The position numbers and the translations under genes were made by a program. Below are positions 1 to 10,306 of a stretch of 64,000 bases of DNA, in pieces. Source of the DNA: Alloyangia pacifica. GTDB taxonomy: Bacteria; Pseudomonadota; Alphaproteobacteria; Rhodobacterales; Rhodobacteraceae. How positions within the stretch are numbered: the first letter of the stretch is position 1; every line of letters starts with the position of its first letter. The notes below the pieces were generated by a model. It worked only from the letters and a program-made list of their open reading frames with translations, had not been told where the DNA came from and did no database searches. The stretch lies in assembly GCF_020524285.1 (NCBI RefSeq), contig NZ_JAIVKX010000003.1, positions 1-64,000 of the forward strand, given 5' to 3'.

Positions 1-1
1 G

Positions 2-124
2 ATCATGCGCCGCATCCTGCGCAAGATCGCCGAGAACGATTACGGCGCCTTGGGCGACACCTCCACCCTCGCCGACCCTTCCGTCGTCGACGACCTCATC
101 GAGAACCGCGCAAACAAGGACTAG
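2..124 (+). CDS. acs: Acetyl-CoA synthetase, C-terminal end (partial)
   Basis: Only the last 40 codons lie in the window; the gene begins upstream. The segment opens with [10 protein letters not shown], then has GDTSTLADP, and ends at TAG. These are the hallmark C-terminal motifs of AMP-forming acetyl-CoA synthetase, where the lysine after RRILR in the small mobile domain is the residue regulated by acetylation in this family. The enzyme activates acetate to acetyl-CoA in the cytosol. A strong hairpin terminator follows. The family call is confident although the fragment is short. Confidence 0.88.
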   Translation: MMRRILRKIAENDYGALGDTSTLADPSVVDDLIENRANKD

Positions 125-134
125 GACACGGGAA

Positions 135-160
135 AGGGCCCCTCAGGGGGCCCTCTTCTT
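135..160 (+). terminator. Intrinsic terminator after acs
   Basis: A perfect 8-bp stem (AGGGCCCC / GGGGCCCT) with a 4-base loop is followed by the pyrimidine-rich tail CTTCTT. It lies 10 bases after the acs stop codon. A hairpin of almost identical sequence follows tamB near 53000. Confidence 0.8.
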
Positions 161-302
161 GCCCAGCCCCTGGCGCCTGCAGCCAAAGCCACGGGTAACC
201 AGTTTATCGAAAACTAGGTAGAATTCGCGCCATCCTGCTGCCCGCTGCGCCGCCCTGTGATAGTCTCGATCCCGTGGGGCCGATAGCAGACGGAGCGTTT
301 CG

Positions 303-1220
303 ATGCAGTTGACAGGTGTTCCCCAAGTGGTGGCACCTCTGGCCACCGGGCATCCCCTCGGCTTGCCCGGCGCCCCGGTCAGGACGGCCGAGGAGACCAA
401 GGTGCAACCGGTCAAGGAGTCTTCGACCACCGGCACGGATCACTCCGCCGACCATGCCGCCGAGGGACAGCCGCCCGCCGGCTTCTGGCGCAGCCTCACC
501 GGCCTGCCCGACCCGGCGAACCACGTCGCGCCGCCTTCGATCATGCAGATCCGCATCTCCGCCCTGCTCGAGGAACAGGCCGAAGCGCTGCTGAAGGAAC
601 TGCGCGACAAGGCCCTCGCGCGCATGGCGGCAGAGGCACCGCGCCAGCCCACTCCCGACCCCCTGATGCAAGGCGCCCCCGTTCAGAGCGAGTCAGCTTT
701 GAGCGTCTCGGCCCAGAACGTCTTCGCCATGAGCGAGCCCGAGACGGAGGCCGCGTCTGGTCCATTCCGCGCAAAAGGATCTAAAGCCGCTTATCCCGAC
801 GCCGCTCACTTCGCGGCGCAAGTCCAAGCGGCACCAGTCCAAGCGGCACCGGTCCAGACGGCGCCTCAGGACACAGATATTTCCGACGTAGCCCCCTCCC
901 GCCCGGCGCGCCCTGCAGACGCCGCGAGCGGCTTCGATACGGCAGCAGCGCTGCCTCCCCGGTCGGTGGGAGCGGCAGCCGAGACCGCCGCAGGCGGGCC
1001 CAGCGAGACAGGGCTGCAGGACATCGGAAATCCGCGCGGCGGCGGCGCGCCGGATGGCCTGCCGACCGCCGGGGCCACGCCTCAGCCACGTCCCGCGGGC
1101 GACCCGTGGCAAGACGACCGCCCCGCTGCGAGCACACCGGCCTTCGCCCTCGCCGCACGCGCCTATGGCACTGATTCGGCATCCTACACGCCTTCCCCCG
1201 GGCCTGGCAGCGCAGGATAG
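303..1220 (+). CDS. Conserved hypothetical protein, Ala/Pro-rich
   Basis: This 305-residue protein matches no family I recognise. The start ATG has GGAG about ten bases upstream. The only ordered-looking part is residues ~75-115, around PPSIMQIRISALLEEQAEAL, a short conserved-looking motif running into an amphipathic helix. Everything after residue ~115 is low-complexity Ala/Pro/Gly sequence, including three near-identical VQAAP/VQTAP units at about 820-865. No signal peptide or membrane segment is visible. It sits alone between the acs terminator and accB. Third-position GC bias and the absence of a competing gene support it as real; function unknown. Confidence 0.65.
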   Translation: MQLTGVPQVVAPLATGHPLGLPGAPVRTAEETKVQPVKESSTTGTDHSADHAAEGQPPAGFWRSLTGLPDPANHVAPPSIMQIRISALLEEQAEALLKELRDKALARMAAEAPRQPTPDPLMQGAPVQSESALSVSAQNVFAMSEPETEAASGPFRAKGSKAAYPDAAHFAAQVQAAPVQAAPVQTAPQDTDISDVAPSRPARPADAASGFDTAAALPPRSVGAAAETAAGGPSETGLQDIGNPRGGGAPDGLPTAGATPQPRPAGDPWQDDRPAASTPAFALAARAYGTDSASYTPSPGPGSAG

Positions 1221-1430
1221 AGCCGCGCAAATCGCCCACTGCCGAGCCGGTTGAAGGCGCATCACCCCTGCCCCGGCCCCCGTTCCCGGGCCGAAACCCC
1301 GCTTTTGCCGCCCCTCTCTCGCCGGATTTCCCGCATAGGCTCGCTTTTCATGCGCGAAAGCTTGTCTTATAAGCGCGAAATCATCAGGCCCTGCACAGAC
1401 CGGGCCCAGCATAACACCGGCGAGGACCGC

Positions 1431-1922
1431 ATGAGCAAAGACAACCACGAAGCCGACGTGGCCTTCATCAAGGCACTGGCTGAGCTGCTCCGTGAAAACG
1501 ACCTGACCGAACTGCAGGTCAAGCGCGAATACGGCGAAGAAGACAGCCTCAACGTTCGCGTGAGCCGCGTGCAACCGCAGGCTCCGGTGACCACCACCGT
1601 CGCTGCCGCCCCCGCAGCGGCACCGGCCGCGGCGCCGGCCCCCGCAGCCGCCCCCGCCGCAGAGCTGCCCGAGGACCCCGCCGCGCACCCCGGCGCCGTC
1701 ACCTCGCCGATGGTCGGCACCGTCTACATGCAGCCCGAGCCCGGCGCCCCGTCGTTCATCTCGGTCGGCGCGCAGGTCAAGGAAGGCGACACGCTGGTCA
1801 TCGTCGAGGCGATGAAGACCATGAACCACATCCCCGCCCCGCGCGCGGGCACGGTGAAGCGCATCCTCGTCGAGGACGGCGCCCCGGTCGAATACGGCGC
1901 CCCGCTGGTCATCCTCGAGTAG
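1431..1922 (+). CDS. accB: Acetyl-CoA carboxylase biotin carboxyl carrier protein
   Basis: This 163-residue protein carries the covalently bound biotin of acetyl-CoA carboxylase and shuttles CO2 from AccC to the AccAD carboxyltransferase in the first step of fatty-acid synthesis. The N-terminal ~50 residues form the family's assembly region. An Ala/Pro hinge at ~55-80 links it to the C-terminal biotinyl domain, which has the EAMKTMN motif with the biotin-accepting Lys129. I chose the ATG at 1431 because the family begins there (MSKDN, then the [10 protein letters not shown] helix); an in-frame start 180 bases upstream would add unrelated sequence. accC follows after 9 bases, so the two are co-transcribed. 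Confidence 0.96.
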   Translation: MSKDNHEADVAFIKALAELLRENDLTELQVKREYGEEDSLNVRVSRVQPQAPVTTTVAAAPAAAPAAAPAPAAAPAAELPEDPAAHPGAVTSPMVGTVYMQPEPGAPSFISVGAQVKEGDTLVIVEAMKTMNHIPAPRAGTVKRILVEDGAPVEYGAPLVILE

Positions 1923-1931
1923 GAGGCAGCC

Positions 1932-3284
1932 ATGTTCGACAAAATCCTCATCGCCAACCGTGGCGAGATCGCGCTCCGCGTGATCCGCGCCTGCCGCGAG
2001 ATGGGCATCGCCTCGGTGGCGGTCCACTCGACGGCGGATGCCGATGCCATGCACGTGCGCATGGCCGACGAGACGATCTGCATCGGTCCCGCCTCGTCCT
2101 CGGAAAGCTACCTGTCGCCGGCCGCCATCATCTCGGCCTGCGAAGTCACCGGCGCCCAGGCGATCCACCCGGGCTACGGCTTCCTGTCGGAGAACGCGCG
2201 TTTCGTGCAGATGGTCGAGGACCACGGCCTCACCTTCATCGGCCCGACCGCCGAGCACATCCGCGTCATGGGGGACAAGATCACCGCCAAGGACACGATG
2301 AAGGCGCTCGGCGTGCCCTGCGTGCCCGGCTCCGACGGCGGCGTGCCCGACCTCGAGACCGCCAAGCAGGTCGGCCGCGACATCGGCTACCCGGTGATCA
2401 TCAAGGCCACCGCCGGCGGCGGCGGACGCGGCATGAAGGTCGCGCTGAACGAAGCCGAGATGGAGCGCGCCTTCCAGACCGCCCGTGCAGAAGGCAAGGC
2501 CGCCTTCGGCAACGACGAGGTCTACATCGAGAAGTACCTGCAGCGCCCGCGCCACATCGAGATCCAGGTGTTCGGCGACGGCAAGGGCAAGGCGGTCCAC
2601 CTCGGCGAGCGCGACTGCTCGCTGCAGCGCCGCCACCAGAAGGTCTTCGAAGAGGCCCCCGGCCCCTGCATCACCCCCGAGGAGCGCGCGCGCATCGGCA
2701 AGGTCTGCGCGGACGCCGTGGCCAAGATCAACTACACCGGCGCCGGCACCATCGAGTTCCTCTACGAGGACGGCGAGTTCTACTTCATCGAGATGAACAC
2801 CCGCCTGCAGGTGGAGCACCCGGTGACCGAGGCGATCTTCGGCGTGGACCTCGTGCGCGAGCAGATCCGCGTGGCCTCGGGCATGGACCTCTCCTTCGGG
2901 CAGGACGAGCTCGAGATCAACGGCCATGCCATCGAGGTGCGGATCAACGCAGAGCGTCTGCCGACCTTTGCGCCCTGCCCCGGCAAGATCACCCAGTACC
3001 ATGCTCCAGGCGGTCTGGGCGTGCGCATGGACAGCGCGCTCTATCAGGGCTACTCGATCCCGCCCTACTACGACAGCCTGATCGGCAAGCTGATCGTGCA
3101 CGGGCGCGACCGGAACGAGGCGCTGTCGCGGCTCGACCGCGCGCTTGGCGAGCTGATCGTCGACGGCGTGGACACCACGCTGCCGCTCTTCTCCGCGCTG
3201 CTGCAGGAGAAGGACATCCAGACCGGCAACTACTCGATCCACTGGCTCGAGAAATGGCTGGCCAGCAAGCTCGCCGACGCCTGA
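1932..3284 (+). CDS. accC: Acetyl-CoA carboxylase biotin carboxylase subunit
   Basis: Biotin carboxylase (450 residues, normal length) uses ATP and bicarbonate to carboxylate the biotin on AccB. The N-terminal biotin-carboxylase domain opens with [15 protein letters not shown]. The ATP-grasp core has the glycine loop [12 protein letters not shown], and the catalytic block [13 protein letters not shown] is present; the C-terminal cap follows. The ATG at 1932 lies 9 bases after accB with AGGAG in between, and the pair forms the usual accBC operon. A long GC hairpin follows the stop codon and runs into the aat start. Confidence 0.97.
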   Translation: MFDKILIANRGEIALRVIRACREMGIASVAVHSTADADAMHVRMADETICIGPASSSESYLSPAAIISACEVTGAQAIHPGYGFLSENARFVQMVEDHGLTFIGPTAEHIRVMGDKITAKDTMKALGVPCVPGSDGGVPDLETAKQVGRDIGYPVIIKATAGGGGRGMKVALNEAEMERAFQTARAEGKAAFGNDEVYIEKYLQRPRHIEIQVFGDGKGKAVHLGERDCSLQRRHQKVFEEAPGPCITPEERARIGKVCADAVAKINYTGAGTIEFLYEDGEFYFIEMNTRLQVEHPVTEAIFGVDLVREQIRVASGMDLSFGQDELEINGHAIEVRINAERLPTFAPCPGKITQYHAPGGLGVRMDSALYQGYSIPPYYDSLIGKLIVHGRDRNEALSRLDRALGELIVDGVDTTLPLFSALLQEKDIQTGNYSIHWLEKWLASKLADA

Positions 3285-3317
3285 TCCGCGCGTGAGCAGA
3301 GCGGAGCAATCCCTTGT

Positions 3318-3351
3318 TGCGGCCCCTTCCCGATCCCGGGGAGGGGCCGCA
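3318..3351 (+). promoter_or_regulatory. 15-bp hairpin burying the aat ribosome-binding site
   Basis: Bases 3318-3332 pair with 3337-3351 to form a 15-bp stem with one G-T wobble and a 4-base loop. The 3' arm contains the purine-rich ribosome site GGGGAGGGG, and its last base is the A of the aat start codon. No T-run follows, so this is not a normal intrinsic terminator. As RNA it should hide the aat initiation region, which suggests low or conditional translation. The structure is seen directly; the regulatory role is inferred. Confidence 0.6.
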
Positions 3352-3986
3352 TGACTCTGAGCCCCGAGCTGTTGCTGCAGGCCTATCGCGCCGGCATCTT
3401 CCCGATGGCCGAACACCGCGACGACCCCGAGCTCTTTTGGGTCGACCCGCGCCGCCGCGGCGTCATCCCGATGAACGGTTTCCGCATCTCACGCAGCCTC
3501 GCACGGCGCCTGCGCAAGGAGGATTACGAGGTCACTTTCGACCGCGATTTCGCAGGGGTGATCGACGCCTGCGCGGACCGGCGCGAGACCTGGATCAACT
3601 CGGAGATCCGCGCCCTCTTCACAGAGTTGCACCGCCGCGGTCACGCCCATTCCATCGAGGTCTGGATGCAGGACGAGCTGGTCGGCGGGGTTTATGGCCT
3701 GGAGGTGGGCGGGGCTTTCTGCGGCGAGTCGATGTTCTCGCGGCGTCGGGACGGCTCGAAGATCGCGCTGGCCTGGCTGATCGACCTGTTGCGCCGCGCG
3801 GGGTTCATCCTCTTCGACACGCAGTTCCTCACCGAGCACCTCGCCTCTCTGGGGGCGATCGAGATCCCGCGCCACCAGTATCGCGCGCAGCTCGCCACGG
3901 CGCTTCTGGTCACGCCGCAGCTTGCCAGCACGCCGCTCGCGGCGTCAAGTCAGGAGGTGGTGCAGCGCAGCACCCAGACGTCGTAA
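3351..3986 (+). CDS. aat: Leucyl/phenylalanyl-tRNA--protein transferase
   Basis: This 211-residue enzyme transfers Leu or Phe from aminoacyl-tRNA to proteins with N-terminal Arg or Lys, marking them for ClpS/ClpAP degradation. Family signatures are clear: LLLQAYRAGIFPM near the N-terminus, FWVDPRRRGVIP, then TWINSEI and GGVYGLEVGGAFCGESMFS in the GNAT-like core. The last 37 bases overlap the 3' end of the convergent DUF2155 gene, so the final residues (SQEVVQRSTQTS) are shared coding space. The start codon lies inside a long hairpin. Confidence 0.95.
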   Translation: MTLSPELLLQAYRAGIFPMAEHRDDPELFWVDPRRRGVIPMNGFRISRSLARRLRKEDYEVTFDRDFAGVIDACADRRETWINSEIRALFTELHRRGHAHSIEVWMQDELVGGVYGLEVGGAFCGESMFSRRRDGSKIALAWLIDLLRRAGFILFDTQFLTEHLASLGAIEIPRHQYRAQLATALLVTPQLASTPLAASSQEVVQRSTQTS

Positions 3987-4312
3987 CGCTGGTGATCCAT
4001 CGGGTTGAGCGCCGGCGAGGAGGCGATCATCCAACCCCGGAACACCGGGTCCGCCTCGCCCGCCTCGCGGATGGTCAGGAAGGCGAAGGCATCGCCCGCC
4101 CGGTTGCCCTCGGGATAGCGACAGTCCTGCAGCGCGATGTCGATGCGCCCGAAGGTGACGCTCTCGCCCGAGGCGACCTCGAGGTCGGTGACCCGGCCGG
4201 TGAGCTTGTCGAGCCCGCGCAGCGTTGCGCCGGTGCCGGTCTCGGTGGCCTCCTGCTGCGCACCGGCCGCCGTCGCAGCCAGCATCAGAAGTCCTGCCAG
4301 AGCGCGTTTCAT
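3950..4312 (-). CDS. DUF2155 domain-containing periplasmic protein
   Basis: The 120-residue product starts with a signal peptide (MKRALAGLLMLAATAAGAQQ). A DUF2155 domain follows, with the motifs LRGLDKLTGRV, FGRIDIALQDCRYP and FRGWMIASSPALNPMDH. Two cysteines (in LQDCRYP and VLRCTTS) may form a disulfide. I took the ATG at 4312 because it gives the signal peptide and makes an ATGA overlap with mlaD upstream. In Rhodobacterales this gene commonly follows NDUFA12 and mlaD. Its exact function is not known to me. Confidence 0.9.
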   Translation of the reverse strand: MKRALAGLLMLAATAAGAQQEATETGTGATLRGLDKLTGRVTDLEVASGESVTFGRIDIALQDCRYPEGNRAGDAFAFLTIREAGEADPVFRGWMIASSPALNPMDHQRYDVWVLRCTTS

Positions 4313-4758
4313 TCGCTTCCTCCTGCGACGTATTTCAGCAGCAGGGAAATCAGGCTGACAGAGCCCTGCGTGTCCAGCACCTCGTCGCCCGCGCCAAAGT
4401 AGAAGGGCGAGCCGCCGGGGCTGATCTCGACGAAATTGCCACCCAGCAGCCCCTCGGAAGAGATCAGGATCGAGCTGTCGTCGGGCAGCTTCACATCGCT
4501 CTGGACCGTGAGCATCATGTCGGCGCGATAGGTGTCGGGGTTGAGGCTGATCTCGCTGACCGAGCCCACCTTGACCCCCGCGAGCCGCACGTCGCTGCCT
4601 ACGGTGATGCCCTCGAGGGAGCGGAAGCTGGCGCTCAGCGCATACCCCCGGTCGCCGCCCGCGGAAAACCCGGTGGCGCTGACCGCGTAGGCGCCGAAGG
4701 CGATGGCGCCGGCCAGCACCAGCCCGCCGACGGTCACCTCTGTGGCAGTGTGGGACAT
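4309..4758 (-). CDS. mlaD: Lipid-asymmetry ABC transporter substrate-binding protein MlaD
   Basis: This 149-residue protein has one N-terminal membrane segment (VGGLVLAGAIAFGAYAVSA) and an MCE domain (SASFRSLEGITVGSDVRLAGVKVG) ending in the usual ISSEGLLGGNFVEISPG block. MlaD hexamers sit in the inner membrane as part of MlaFEDB and move phospholipids between outer and inner membranes. The other Mla subunits are not in this window. The start MSHTATEV is preferred over one 33 bases upstream, which adds residues not typical of the family. Translationally coupled to the DUF2155 gene by ATGA. Confidence 0.93.
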   Translation of the reverse strand: MSHTATEVTVGGLVLAGAIAFGAYAVSATGFSAGGDRGYALSASFRSLEGITVGSDVRLAGVKVGSVSEISLNPDTYRADMMLTVQSDVKLPDDSSILISSEGLLGGNFVEISPGGSPFYFGAGDEVLDTQGSVSLISLLLKYVAGGSE

Positions 4759-4775
4759 GTGAGTATTCCGGGCTC

Positions 4776-5159
4776 TTATTCCGGGCTCCACGCCTCGTAG
4801 TCACGGCGCGGCGCCGGCTCGGGGCGGCGGATCGATCCCTTCGGCGCATAGGCCAGGGCGGTGCCGGTCAGGTTCTCGATATGCGGCTTTTCCCAGGCCT
4901 TGTGCGGCAGCGGCTTCTCGGTCGGCGGCGCATCAAAGGTATGGTGCAGCCAGCCGTGCCAGTCGGGGCTGACGCGGGTCGCCTCGGCCTCGCCGTTGTA
5001 CATGACCCAGCGGCGCGAGCCGTCCTTGGTCTGGTAGAAGACGTTGCCCTGCTCGTCCTCGCCGACGCGCTGGCCCTTGCGGGACGTGTAGAGCTGGGTG
5101 TTCAGGGTCGCCCCGTTCCACCAGGTTACGGCCCGCAGCAGCGTGTTGAGAATGCCCAT
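4776..5159 (-). CDS. NADH:ubiquinone oxidoreductase accessory subunit NDUFA12 family
   Basis: The 127-residue product matches the NDUFA12/B17.2 accessory subunit of complex I, which alphaproteobacteria share with mitochondria. Key stretches are [45 protein letters not shown], and [12 protein letters not shown], followed by a Pro-rich tail. It has no signal peptide and acts at the cytoplasmic side of complex I. The start at 5159 is set by the family N-terminus MGILNTLLR. It is 17 bases upstream of mlaD and probably leads that operon. Confidence 0.93.
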   Translation of the reverse strand: MGILNTLLRAVTWWNGATLNTQLYTSRKGQRVGEDEQGNVFYQTKDGSRRWVMYNGEAEATRVSPDWHGWLHHTFDAPPTEKPLPHKAWEKPHIENLTGTALAYAPKGSIRRPEPAPRRDYEAWSPE

Positions 5160-5239
5160 GGACGACTCCTCGCTTAGTCCTGTCCCGTGTATGACCAAAT
5201 CCACCGCCGAGGTCCAGCGGTGACGATGTCGGCGCGGCC

Positions 5240-5602
5240 TCAGGCCGGGGCGAGTGTGGTCAATTCGATTTCTATGCGGAATTTCGGATCGATCAGCGCG
5301 GTCTCGATCATTGTCGCAACCGGCGGGTTCTCTCCGAACGCCTCGCGCAGCAGCGGCCAGCAGGGCTCGAACTCGGCGGCGTCGGGCAGGTAGTAGGTCA
5401 CCCGCACCGCATCGGCAAAGCTCGAACCGGCCTCGGCCAGGGCCTTCTCGATCGTGGCCAGCGCCGAGCGGCACTGCTCGACCACCGTTTCGCCCTGCCC
5501 CACGGTGCCCGCGACATGCACGAAGCCGCCCGCGACCACGGCGCGGCAGTAGCCGATCTTCGCCTCGAACTCGCCACCGGAGGATATGCGTTTGATGCTC
5601 AT
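5240..5602 (-). CDS. RidA/YjgF family protein
   Basis: A 120-residue protein of the RidA superfamily, whose founding members are cytosolic trimers that hydrolyse reactive enamine/imine intermediates. Recognisable blocks are [19 protein letters not shown], the central helix [26 protein letters not shown], and the final strand with [14 protein letters not shown]. The signature Arg expected near the C-terminus is in [10 protein letters not shown]. It does not sit beside a PLP enzyme, so the substrate is unclear. The preceding membrane-protein gene ends 6 bases away. Confidence 0.9.
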   Translation of the reverse strand: MSIKRISSGGEFEAKIGYCRAVVAGGFVHVAGTVGQGETVVEQCRSALATIEKALAEAGSSFADAVRVTYYLPDAAEFEPCWPLLREAFGENPPVATMIETALIDPKFRIEIELTTLAPA

Positions 5603-5608
5603 GTGATG

Positions 5609-6217
5609 TCAGCTCCCATGCCGGATGCGCGCCGCTAGACGGCCCTCGGCGGAAAAGATATGAAGGTCGGCGCCCGACGCGCTGCGCATGTACCAGTTGC
5701 CGGGATCGTCCAGCGCCGCCTGCAACTCGGCCCCCAGCGCGTCCGGCCACGCGGCGCGGCACTCGGCCAGCGCGTCGAGCGGCAGCTCGCCAAAGAGACG
5801 TTCTGGAGACTGCCGCCACTCCCCGCCGAAACGCTCCCACCAGGCGGTGCCGAGCGCCGAGGTCGGCGGCGTGCGGGCGATGTCCTCGCCGGTGCGGATG
5901 ATGGCATAGGTGCAGCCCGGAGCGCTCTCTGCGCTGGCCTTGCTGGCCAGCACCTCCTCGATCGGCAGCAGGCCGCCAAACACCTTGCGCGCGTAGTCAG
6001 CATCCTCGGAGGGCGCGGGTTCATGCGGCCCGCCGGGAAGGACCGAGGCTTCGTTGAGCGGCCTCAGCCCGTCATGCACGCTCGGAATCCGGAAACTTTC
6101 GGGATCGCGCGCGTGGAAGTAGGCGAACCAGGCCCAGCCCCCCAAAAAGAAAATGCCTGCCACCACGGCAAGCATTCTCAAGGCGCTCTGGACAAGTTGC
6201 GTCAGAATCCACGTCAT
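5609..6217 (-). CDS. Hypothetical single-pass membrane protein
   Basis: A 202-residue protein I cannot assign to a family. One hydrophobic segment ([22 protein letters not shown], residues ~13-34) anchors it in the inner membrane. The remaining ~165 residues are soluble, with several Trp/Phe-rich stretches ([30 protein letters not shown]). It lies between clpX and the RidA gene on the same strand and is likely co-transcribed with RidA (6-base gap). Confidence 0.75.
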   Translation of the reverse strand: MTWILTQLVQSALRMLAVVAGIFFLGGWAWFAYFHARDPESFRIPSVHDGLRPLNEASVLPGGPHEPAPSEDADYARKVFGGLLPIEEVLASKASAESAPGCTYAIIRTGEDIARTPPTSALGTAWWERFGGEWRQSPERLFGELPLDALAECRAAWPDALGAELQAALDDPGNWYMRSASGADLHIFSAEGRLAARIRHGS

Positions 6218-6251
6218 TTACTCATACCAGAAAAACAGTCGTTCACTCGTG

Positions 6252-7517
<1,266 letters not shown>

Positions 7518-7630
7518 GTCGCACCTTTCCAGGCCTTGTGTTCGCATTGGTCGGGGCCGTTGCCCCGACGAGGCCTATCGTCTCTGCCAAGTCCGGAAAG
7601 TCTAGGACAGGCCTTTCCGGTCCACAATGT

Positions 7631-7662
7631 CAAAATTGCCGCGCGCGGTTTGGCGCGCGGCA
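7631..7662 (-). terminator. Intrinsic terminator between clpP and clpX
   Basis: A perfect 10-bp stem (7637-7646 with 7653-7662, TGCCGCGCGC arms) with a 6-base loop is followed on the reverse strand by ATTTTG. It starts 12 bases after the clpP stop codon. clpX may therefore be transcribed partly from its own promoter in the 110-bp gap. Confidence 0.7.
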
Positions 7663-7674
7663 GGGACGTGGGGG

Positions 7675-8301
7675 TTACGCGTCTTCCCCGCCGCCCCGCT
7701 TCTCGACGATCTCGTCGATGAGGCCCCATTCCTTGGCGTCCTCGGGCGACATGAAGTTGTCGCGCTCGAGCGCCCGCTCGACTTCCTCGAGGGTGCGGCC
7801 GCAGTGCTTCACGTAGATCTCGTTGAGGCGCTTCTTCAGCTTCAGCGTCTCTTCCGCGTGGATCATGATGTCGGTCGCCTGGCCCTGGTAGCCGCCCGAG
7901 GGCTGGTGCACCATGACGCGGCTGTTCGGCAGCGAGAAGCGCATGCCCGGCTCACCGGCGGCGAGCAGCAGCGAGCCCATCGAGGCCGCCTGGCCGATCA
8001 CCAGCGTCGAGACCTTCGGCTTGATGTACTGCATCGTGTCGTAGATCGACAGGCCCGAGGTCACAACGCCGCCCGGGCTGTTGATGTACATCGAGATTTC
8101 CTTGCTCGGGTTCTCGGCCTCGAGGTGCAGCAGCTGCGCCACGATCAGCGAGGACATGCCGTCGTGCACCGGGCCCGAGAGGAAGATGATGCGCTCCTTC
8201 AGCAGGCGCGAGAAAATGTCATAGGCCCGCTCGCCGCGGCTGGTCTGCTCGACGACCATGGGGACGAGGGTGTTCATGTATGTTTCAAAAGGGTCTTTCA
8301 T
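7675..8301 (-). CDS. clpP: ATP-dependent Clp protease proteolytic subunit ClpP
   Basis: ClpP (208 residues) is the serine protease core that forms a double heptameric barrel. The catalytic triad is visible as Ser107 (GQAASMGS), His132 (VMVHQPSGG) and Asp181 ([11 protein letters not shown]). The MYINSPGG substrate-binding loop is also present. The N-terminal [21 protein letters not shown] is typical of alphaproteobacterial ClpP1. clpX lies downstream on the same strand. Confidence 0.97.
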   Translation of the reverse strand: MKDPFETYMNTLVPMVVEQTSRGERAYDIFSRLLKERIIFLSGPVHDGMSSLIVAQLLHLEAENPSKEISMYINSPGGVVTSGLSIYDTMQYIKPKVSTLVIGQAASMGSLLLAAGEPGMRFSLPNSRVMVHQPSGGYQGQATDIMIHAEETLKLKKRLNEIYVKHCGRTLEEVERALERDNFMSPEDAKEWGLIDEIVEKRGGGEDA

Positions 8302-8412
8302 CTTCGCCTGCCTGCTGTGTCTTGTCCAAATGGTGCCTAGCGCGCGCGCGTTAAGCGAGTCTTAGTGTCGGCTCTGGGGGGCTGCAAGGGCTGCCGCACC
8401 GATTCCCCCCGC

Positions 8413-9333
8413 TCATGCATCGCCCCAGTCCTGAGGTGATGCGCAACTGTGCCGGCTGCATTCCAGCTCCAGCGTGACCTGCCGCAGACCGAAGCGGCGC
8501 TGCATCTCGTCCTTGACCGCGCGCTTGATACCGTCGGCGCGGGCCCAGGCCCCTTCGTCGACCACGAGATGCGCCTGCAGCGCGGCGGTGTGTTCATCGA
8601 CCTGCCACAGGTGCGCCTTGTGCAGACCGGACACCCCTTCGATCGCCTGCGCCGCCTGCAGCACCTGCGCCGGCACCACGTCGGGCGGGCTGCCCAGCAT
8701 CAGCACGCGGATCACGCCGCCGATCTCGGCAAAGGCCATCCACAGGATGTATCCGGCGATCAGCAGCGTCACCAGCGGGTCGATCCAGGTCCAGCCGAAG
8801 AGCAGGATCAGCGTCCCGGCGAGGATCACCGCCAGCGAGCCCATGGCATCGGCCACGTTGTGCAGGAAGGCAGCGCGGATGTTCTGGCTGTCCTTCGACA
8901 TCGAAAAGGTCAGCAGCGCGGTCACCACGTCGATCACCAGCGCGACCCCCGCGATGATCACCACCATCCAGCCCTCGACCGGCTCGGGCGACAGGAAGCG
9001 CAGGATCGCCTCGATCATCAGGTAGACGCCGATGACGATCAGCGTGGTGTAGTTGATCAGCGCCGCCACGGTCTCGGCCCGCGCATAGCCGAAAGGCATC
9101 TCGGCATTGGCCGGGCGGCGGGCGATCTTGCGCGCCAAGGCCGCAATGATCAGCGAGATCGCATCGGAGAAATTGTGCAGCGCGTCGGCGATCATCGCCA
9201 GGCTGCCCGACAGAATGCCGCCCACCACCTGCGCGACGGTCAGCAGCATGTTCACCCCGACCGCCAGGGCCATGCGGACGTCGCCGGCCTCGGGATCCAC
9301 GTGGTGGTGATGGTGATGGTGGTGGTGACTCAT
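8413..9333 (-). CDS. Cation diffusion facilitator (Zn/Co/Cd efflux) with N-terminal His9
   Basis: A 306-residue CDF-family inner-membrane antiporter that exports divalent metals, most likely Zn2+. The protein begins Met-Ser followed by nine consecutive His, a probable metal-binding tail. It has about six membrane segments, with the transport-site motifs HNFSDA and HNVADA in segments 2 and 5, then a cytoplasmic domain (SGLHKAHLWQVDEHTAALQAHLVV). The start at 9333 excludes an upstream extension with no family similarity. Metal specificity is inferred. Confidence 0.93.
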   Translation of the reverse strand: MSHHHHHHHHHVDPEAGDVRMALAVGVNMLLTVAQVVGGILSGSLAMIADALHNFSDAISLIIAALARKIARRPANAEMPFGYARAETVAALINYTTLIVIGVYLMIEAILRFLSPEPVEGWMVVIIAGVALVIDVVTALLTFSMSKDSQNIRAAFLHNVADAMGSLAVILAGTLILLFGWTWIDPLVTLLIAGYILWMAFAEIGGVIRVLMLGSPPDVVPAQVLQAAQAIEGVSGLHKAHLWQVDEHTAALQAHLVVDEGAWARADGIKRAVKDEMQRRFGLRQVTLELECSRHSCASPQDWGDA

Positions 9334-9460
9334 GCGGGCATCAGGCGCCTGTACGCCGGGAAGGTCAATAGGGGCAGCGGGATAAGGGCAGCGGCATGCC
9401 AAGTGGCTGCCCTGCCCTGCGGGATGCCGGAAAACCGGGAGATGTCGGAAGAAGGTGCGC

Positions 9461-9619
9461 TCAGAGAACGCCGCCGGACCGGTGCGGAGCGGCCTGTTCA
9501 AGCGTGCGGGTGATCTCGTACCCGGGCTGCTCGGCCTGCTCGTTCTTCGGGAACAGACCCAGCGCCGCGGAGAGCGACAGCAGGGCGGCGATACAGAGTA
9601 TCCAGTGGCGGAAGTTCAT
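9461..9619 (-). CDS. Small predicted membrane protein (52 aa)
   Basis: A short gene with AAGGA about 8 bases upstream of its ATG. The N-terminus is a single hydrophobic helix (residues 6-23, WILCIAALLSLSAALGLF) followed by a polar tail with PKNEQAEQPGYEITRTLEQ. It could be an uncleaved single-pass protein or a secreted peptide. I do not recognise it. Support is the ribosome site, the coherent membrane helix and the lack of any competing gene; it may still be spurious. Confidence 0.45.
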   Translation of the reverse strand: MNFRHWILCIAALLSLSAALGLFPKNEQAEQPGYEITRTLEQAAPHRSGGVL

Positions 9620-9836
9620 CGGGCGTCCTTCTTCTTGCCTGTCTTTCGGGGCGCTGATGTTCCATATGGGGCGCGATCCGGCGCAAACCACCCTGCCGCG
9701 GCAGAATGGCGGAAAGGCGCCGCTCACGATGCTGCGAGCGCGCGGGTCCGGGGCAATTCTATGCGATTGCTTGGGTTTGGCCCCGAAGGCCGATCCCGCG
9801 CCGTGTCCCGAGACGTGACGCAGGCTGGGAACTCCG

Positions 9837-10262
9837 TCAGGCCCGCGCCGGGCGGGATCCGAGTTCCTCGTAGAAGCGCAGCAGGTAGCCATCCGGATCG
9901 GCCACGACGAACTGCCGGTTGCCCGCCTCTTCCGCGCCGGTCCGGTACCATTTCTCCTCGACCTCGAGGAACAGCGAGTGCCCGATCCGCTCCAGCGCCG
10001 CCAGCATCGGCGCGATCGCGGTGACGCGGATCTGCACGTTGAGCCCCCGGCCGAACGGGTGGCTTTGCGGCAGGTGCCCGCCGTCGAAGGTGCGCCCCAG
10101 CCCGATCTGGTCGATCATCAATTCGGCATCGCCGAGACGCAGGTAGCAGAAGCCCTCCTCGGCCCGCGCGTAGGCACAGTCGAAACCGAGCACATCGCAG
10201 TAGAACGCCTTTGAACGCCTCCAGTCGGAGACGGCGAATTCCGGCACCAATGCGTTGCTCAT
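9837..10262 (-). CDS. VOC-family (glyoxalase/bleomycin-resistance fold) protein
   Basis: A 141-residue single VOC domain made of two beta-alpha-beta-beta-beta units: PEFAVSDWRRSKAFYCDVLGFD at the start and FVVADPDGYLLRFYEELGSR at the end. The fold binds metal or ligands in glyoxalases, dioxygenases and bleomycin-binding proteins. The absence of a metal-ligand His early in the first unit makes a bleomycin-resistance-like or ligand-binding role more likely than glyoxalase activity. Substrate unknown. Confidence 0.88.
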   Translation of the reverse strand: MSNALVPEFAVSDWRRSKAFYCDVLGFDCAYARAEEGFCYLRLGDAELMIDQIGLGRTFDGGHLPQSHPFGRGLNVQIRVTAIAPMLAALERIGHSLFLEVEEKWYRTGAEEAGNRQFVVADPDGYLLRFYEELGSRPARA

Positions 10263-10306
10263 GTCAGGTCCTCGGACATCGGCGGCCCTTGCAGGCCGCC
10301 CCGGCC

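Noticed and set aside
693-3416. A 907-codon reverse-strand open frame opposite accB and accC
   Set aside because: It is the antisense shadow of two strongly conserved genes in GC-rich DNA. Its translation is Arg/Leu/Asp/Gly-rich without motifs.
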